64,000 nt of DNA from Actinomycetes bacterium. Lineage in GTDB: Bacteria; Bacillota; Sulfobacillia; Sulfobacillales; JAIMBI01. This document shows, piece by piece, positions 62,070 through 64,000 of the stretch (within the stretch, counting starts at the first letter, position 1; each line of letters opens with the position of its first letter). The notes beneath the pieces were generated by a model. That model did no database searches. It saw nothing but the letters and a program-made list of their open reading frames with translations, and had not been told where the DNA came from. Position numbers and translations under genes: made by a program. The stretch lies in contig JAIMBI010000005.1 of the NCBI GenBank assembly GCA_023565505.1, positions 1 to 64,000 of the forward strand, in the 5' to 3' direction.

Positions 62070-63457
62070 TGACGCCGGGACTGGATCCCGAGATCACGGT
62101 GGGCGTCGGCATCCTGGTCACCCTGGTGGTCGGCATGGCCACCGGCCGCACGTCCCGCCTGCCGTACTGGGTGGCGCTGGCGACGGCCGTCGCGGCGCTG
62201 GTCGCCTCGCTCCTGACGGTGGGGACCGGGCAGCTCGTGGACAATGCGGTCCTTCTGGACCCGTACAGCTTCGTGGTGAACGTCTTCGTCCTGCTCGCCA
62301 CGCTGGCGGGCCTGGTGCTGGCCTGGGATCCCGGCCGGTACGGGCCGGAGTACCCGGCCCTGGTGCTGCTCGCGGCGCTCGGGGCGATGCTGATGGGGCT
62401 CGCCGCCAATCTCCTGGTACTGTTCCTGGGGATTGAACTCCTGTCGTTGCCGCTGTACATCCTCGCGGGCAGCGAGCGGACGCCGCTCGGCGCGGAAGCG
62501 GGGATCAAGTACCTGCTGGTGGGCGCGTTCTCCTCGGGGATCCTGCTGTTCGGCATGGCGCTCCTCTACGGGGCCACGGGGACGCTGGTGTTCGTGGACT
62601 TCGCGGCGCTGCACCCGGCGCCGGGGCTCTTGGCCGCAGGCGTGGCGCTGACCGTGGCCGGACTCATCTACAAGCTCGCCATCGTGCCGTTCCACATGTG
62701 GGTGCCGGACGTGTACGAGGGCTCCCCCACGCCCGTCACCGCGTTCATGGCGTTCGCCACCAAGGTCGCGGCGGCGGCGGCGCTGCTCCGGGTCCTGGCC
62801 TTCGGCTTTCCGCTGCAGACGGCGACCTGGGGCGTGCTGCTGGGGTACTTCGCGGTCCTCACCATGCTCGTGGGCAACCTCCTCGCGCTGCCGCAGCGCG
62901 ACCTCAAGCGGCTTCTGGCCTGGTCCGGAGTGGGCAACGCGGGCTACGTGCTCGTGGGCATCGCCGCCCACAACGCCGTGGGGGCCGAGGCGGCCATCTT
63001 CTACCTGCTGCCGTACGGGCTCGCGGTGGTGACGGCGTTTGCGGCCGTCCGGATCCTCGAGGGCGGCGGGGAGAGCGTGCAGTACCAGGACCTTCGCGGC
63101 GTGGCGTGGCGGCACCCGGCCCTGGCGCTGGCGTTCCTGGTGGCCATGTTGTCGCTGGCCGGCATCCCGCTCACGGGCGGGTTCGTGGGGAAGTTCGTGC
63201 TGCTGCGCGGGGCGCTGGCGGACAACCAGTGGGGACTCGCCATCGGGTTGGTGGTGGCCACGCTGGTGGGGCTCGCCGTGTACTTCCGGCCGGTGCAGGC
63301 CATGTTCCAGCGCGGGGAGGGGTCGCGGGCCCACTGGTCGGTGGGCAGCGCCGTGATCCTGGGGCTGTCGGCCCTGGCCACGATAGGCCTGGGCATCTTC
63401 CCCCAGCCGGTGCTGCATATCGTCAGTCAGTCGGCGAGCTTCCCGTGGCTGCACTGA
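62066..63457 (+). CDS. nuoN: NADH-quinone oxidoreductase subunit N
   Basis: Third antiporter-like subunit, 463 residues, last of the operon. LVLFLGIELLSLPLYILAG, KLAIVPFHMWVPDVYEGSPTPVTAFMAFATKVAAAAALLR and RDLKRLLAWSGVGNAGYVLVG are typical. ATG overlaps the nuoM stop (ATGA). With it all 14 subunits A-N are present, in the canonical order. Confidence 0.95.
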   Translation: MMTPGLDPEITVGVGILVTLVVGMATGRTSRLPYWVALATAVAALVASLLTVGTGQLVDNAVLLDPYSFVVNVFVLLATLAGLVLAWDPGRYGPEYPALVLLAALGAMLMGLAANLLVLFLGIELLSLPLYILAGSERTPLGAEAGIKYLLVGAFSSGILLFGMALLYGATGTLVFVDFAALHPAPGLLAAGVALTVAGLIYKLAIVPFHMWVPDVYEGSPTPVTAFMAFATKVAAAAALLRVLAFGFPLQTATWGVLLGYFAVLTMLVGNLLALPQRDLKRLLAWSGVGNAGYVLVGIAAHNAVGAEAAIFYLLPYGLAVVTAFAAVRILEGGGESVQYQDLRGVAWRHPALALAFLVAMLSLAGIPLTGGFVGKFVLLRGALADNQWGLAIGLVVATLVGLAVYFRPVQAMFQRGEGSRAHWSVGSAVILGLSALATIGLGIFPQPVLHIVSQSASFPWLH

Positions 63458-63547
63458 AATGGGCGCGGGCGCGCCGCAGTACAATGTGGGCGAGGGACAA
63501 CCGAGGCAGCGGACCGGACAGATGGGGCGCCAGGAAGGGAGAACCCA

Positions 63548-64000
<453 letters not shown>

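Overview
The window is very GC-rich bacterial chromosome, about 70% G+C by eye. Its gene set points to a high-GC member of the Bacillota: rapZ-yvcK-whiA in one block, an AbrB-type vapBC pair, azlCD, ftsEX, a YtpB/DUF2600 terpene synthase and a complete 14-subunit nuoA-N operon. A lineage near Thermaerobacter, Sulfobacillus, Symbiobacterium or Limnochordia would fit. That placement is inference from gene content; no rRNA or tRNA gene is visible.

Layout. 1-1.3 kb: a zinc-type ABC solute-binding protein gene and a PfkB sugar kinase gene, head to head, both without 5' ends, meet in a G/C-only tract that looks like a deletion or a mis-assembly. 1.3-3.1 kb: nucleoside hydrolase, a DsrE-like protein, and an AhpE-like peroxiredoxin whose peroxidatic cysteine codon is an in-frame UGA followed by a SECIS-like hairpin, probably a selenoprotein. 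3.3-4.7 kb is a decay zone with a transposase fragment and a vapBC pair in which both genes are frameshifted. 5.1-12.5 kb: fumarase, a VOC protein, ispH, azlCD, ccdA, ftsEX and a carboxyl-terminal protease.

13.1-24.1 kb is the most distinctive part and visibly less GC-rich than its surroundings. It looks like a self-contained sigma-54 regulon. A luciferase-like flavin monooxygenase gene, rpoN itself, a zinc alcohol dehydrogenase, an acyl-CoA ligase and ribBA run in one direction behind a -24/-12 promoter. A GAF-AAA+ sigma-54 activator gene is divergent from them. A second -24/-12 promoter of the same form drives a metallo-beta-lactamase-fold hydrolase and a flavin reductase. Together the genes suggest FMNH2-dependent oxygenation, hydrolysis of an ester or lactone, oxidation, CoA activation, and FMN precursor supply. 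This route is inferred and no substrate is known.

25.3-30 kb: OsmC-like protein, acyl-CoA dehydrogenase homologue, formate/nitrite-type channel and a molybdopterin oxidoreductase. 30-32.1 kb: thiC with a TPP riboswitch. 32.3-41.3 kb: uvrB-uvrA-uvrC, a small holin-like membrane protein, a HAD phosphatase and the YtpB homologue, which has no ordinary start codon. 41.3-46.4 kb: a deacetylase lipoprotein, 1.8 kb of gene relics, and an enoyl-CoA hydratase and an enolase-superfamily gene that converge on a strong hairpin. 46.5-49.6 kb: rapZ-yvcK-whiA. 49.6-63.5 kb: nuoABCDEFGHIJKLMN, followed by the start of a polyprenyl diphosphate synthase gene, probably for the menaquinone side chain.
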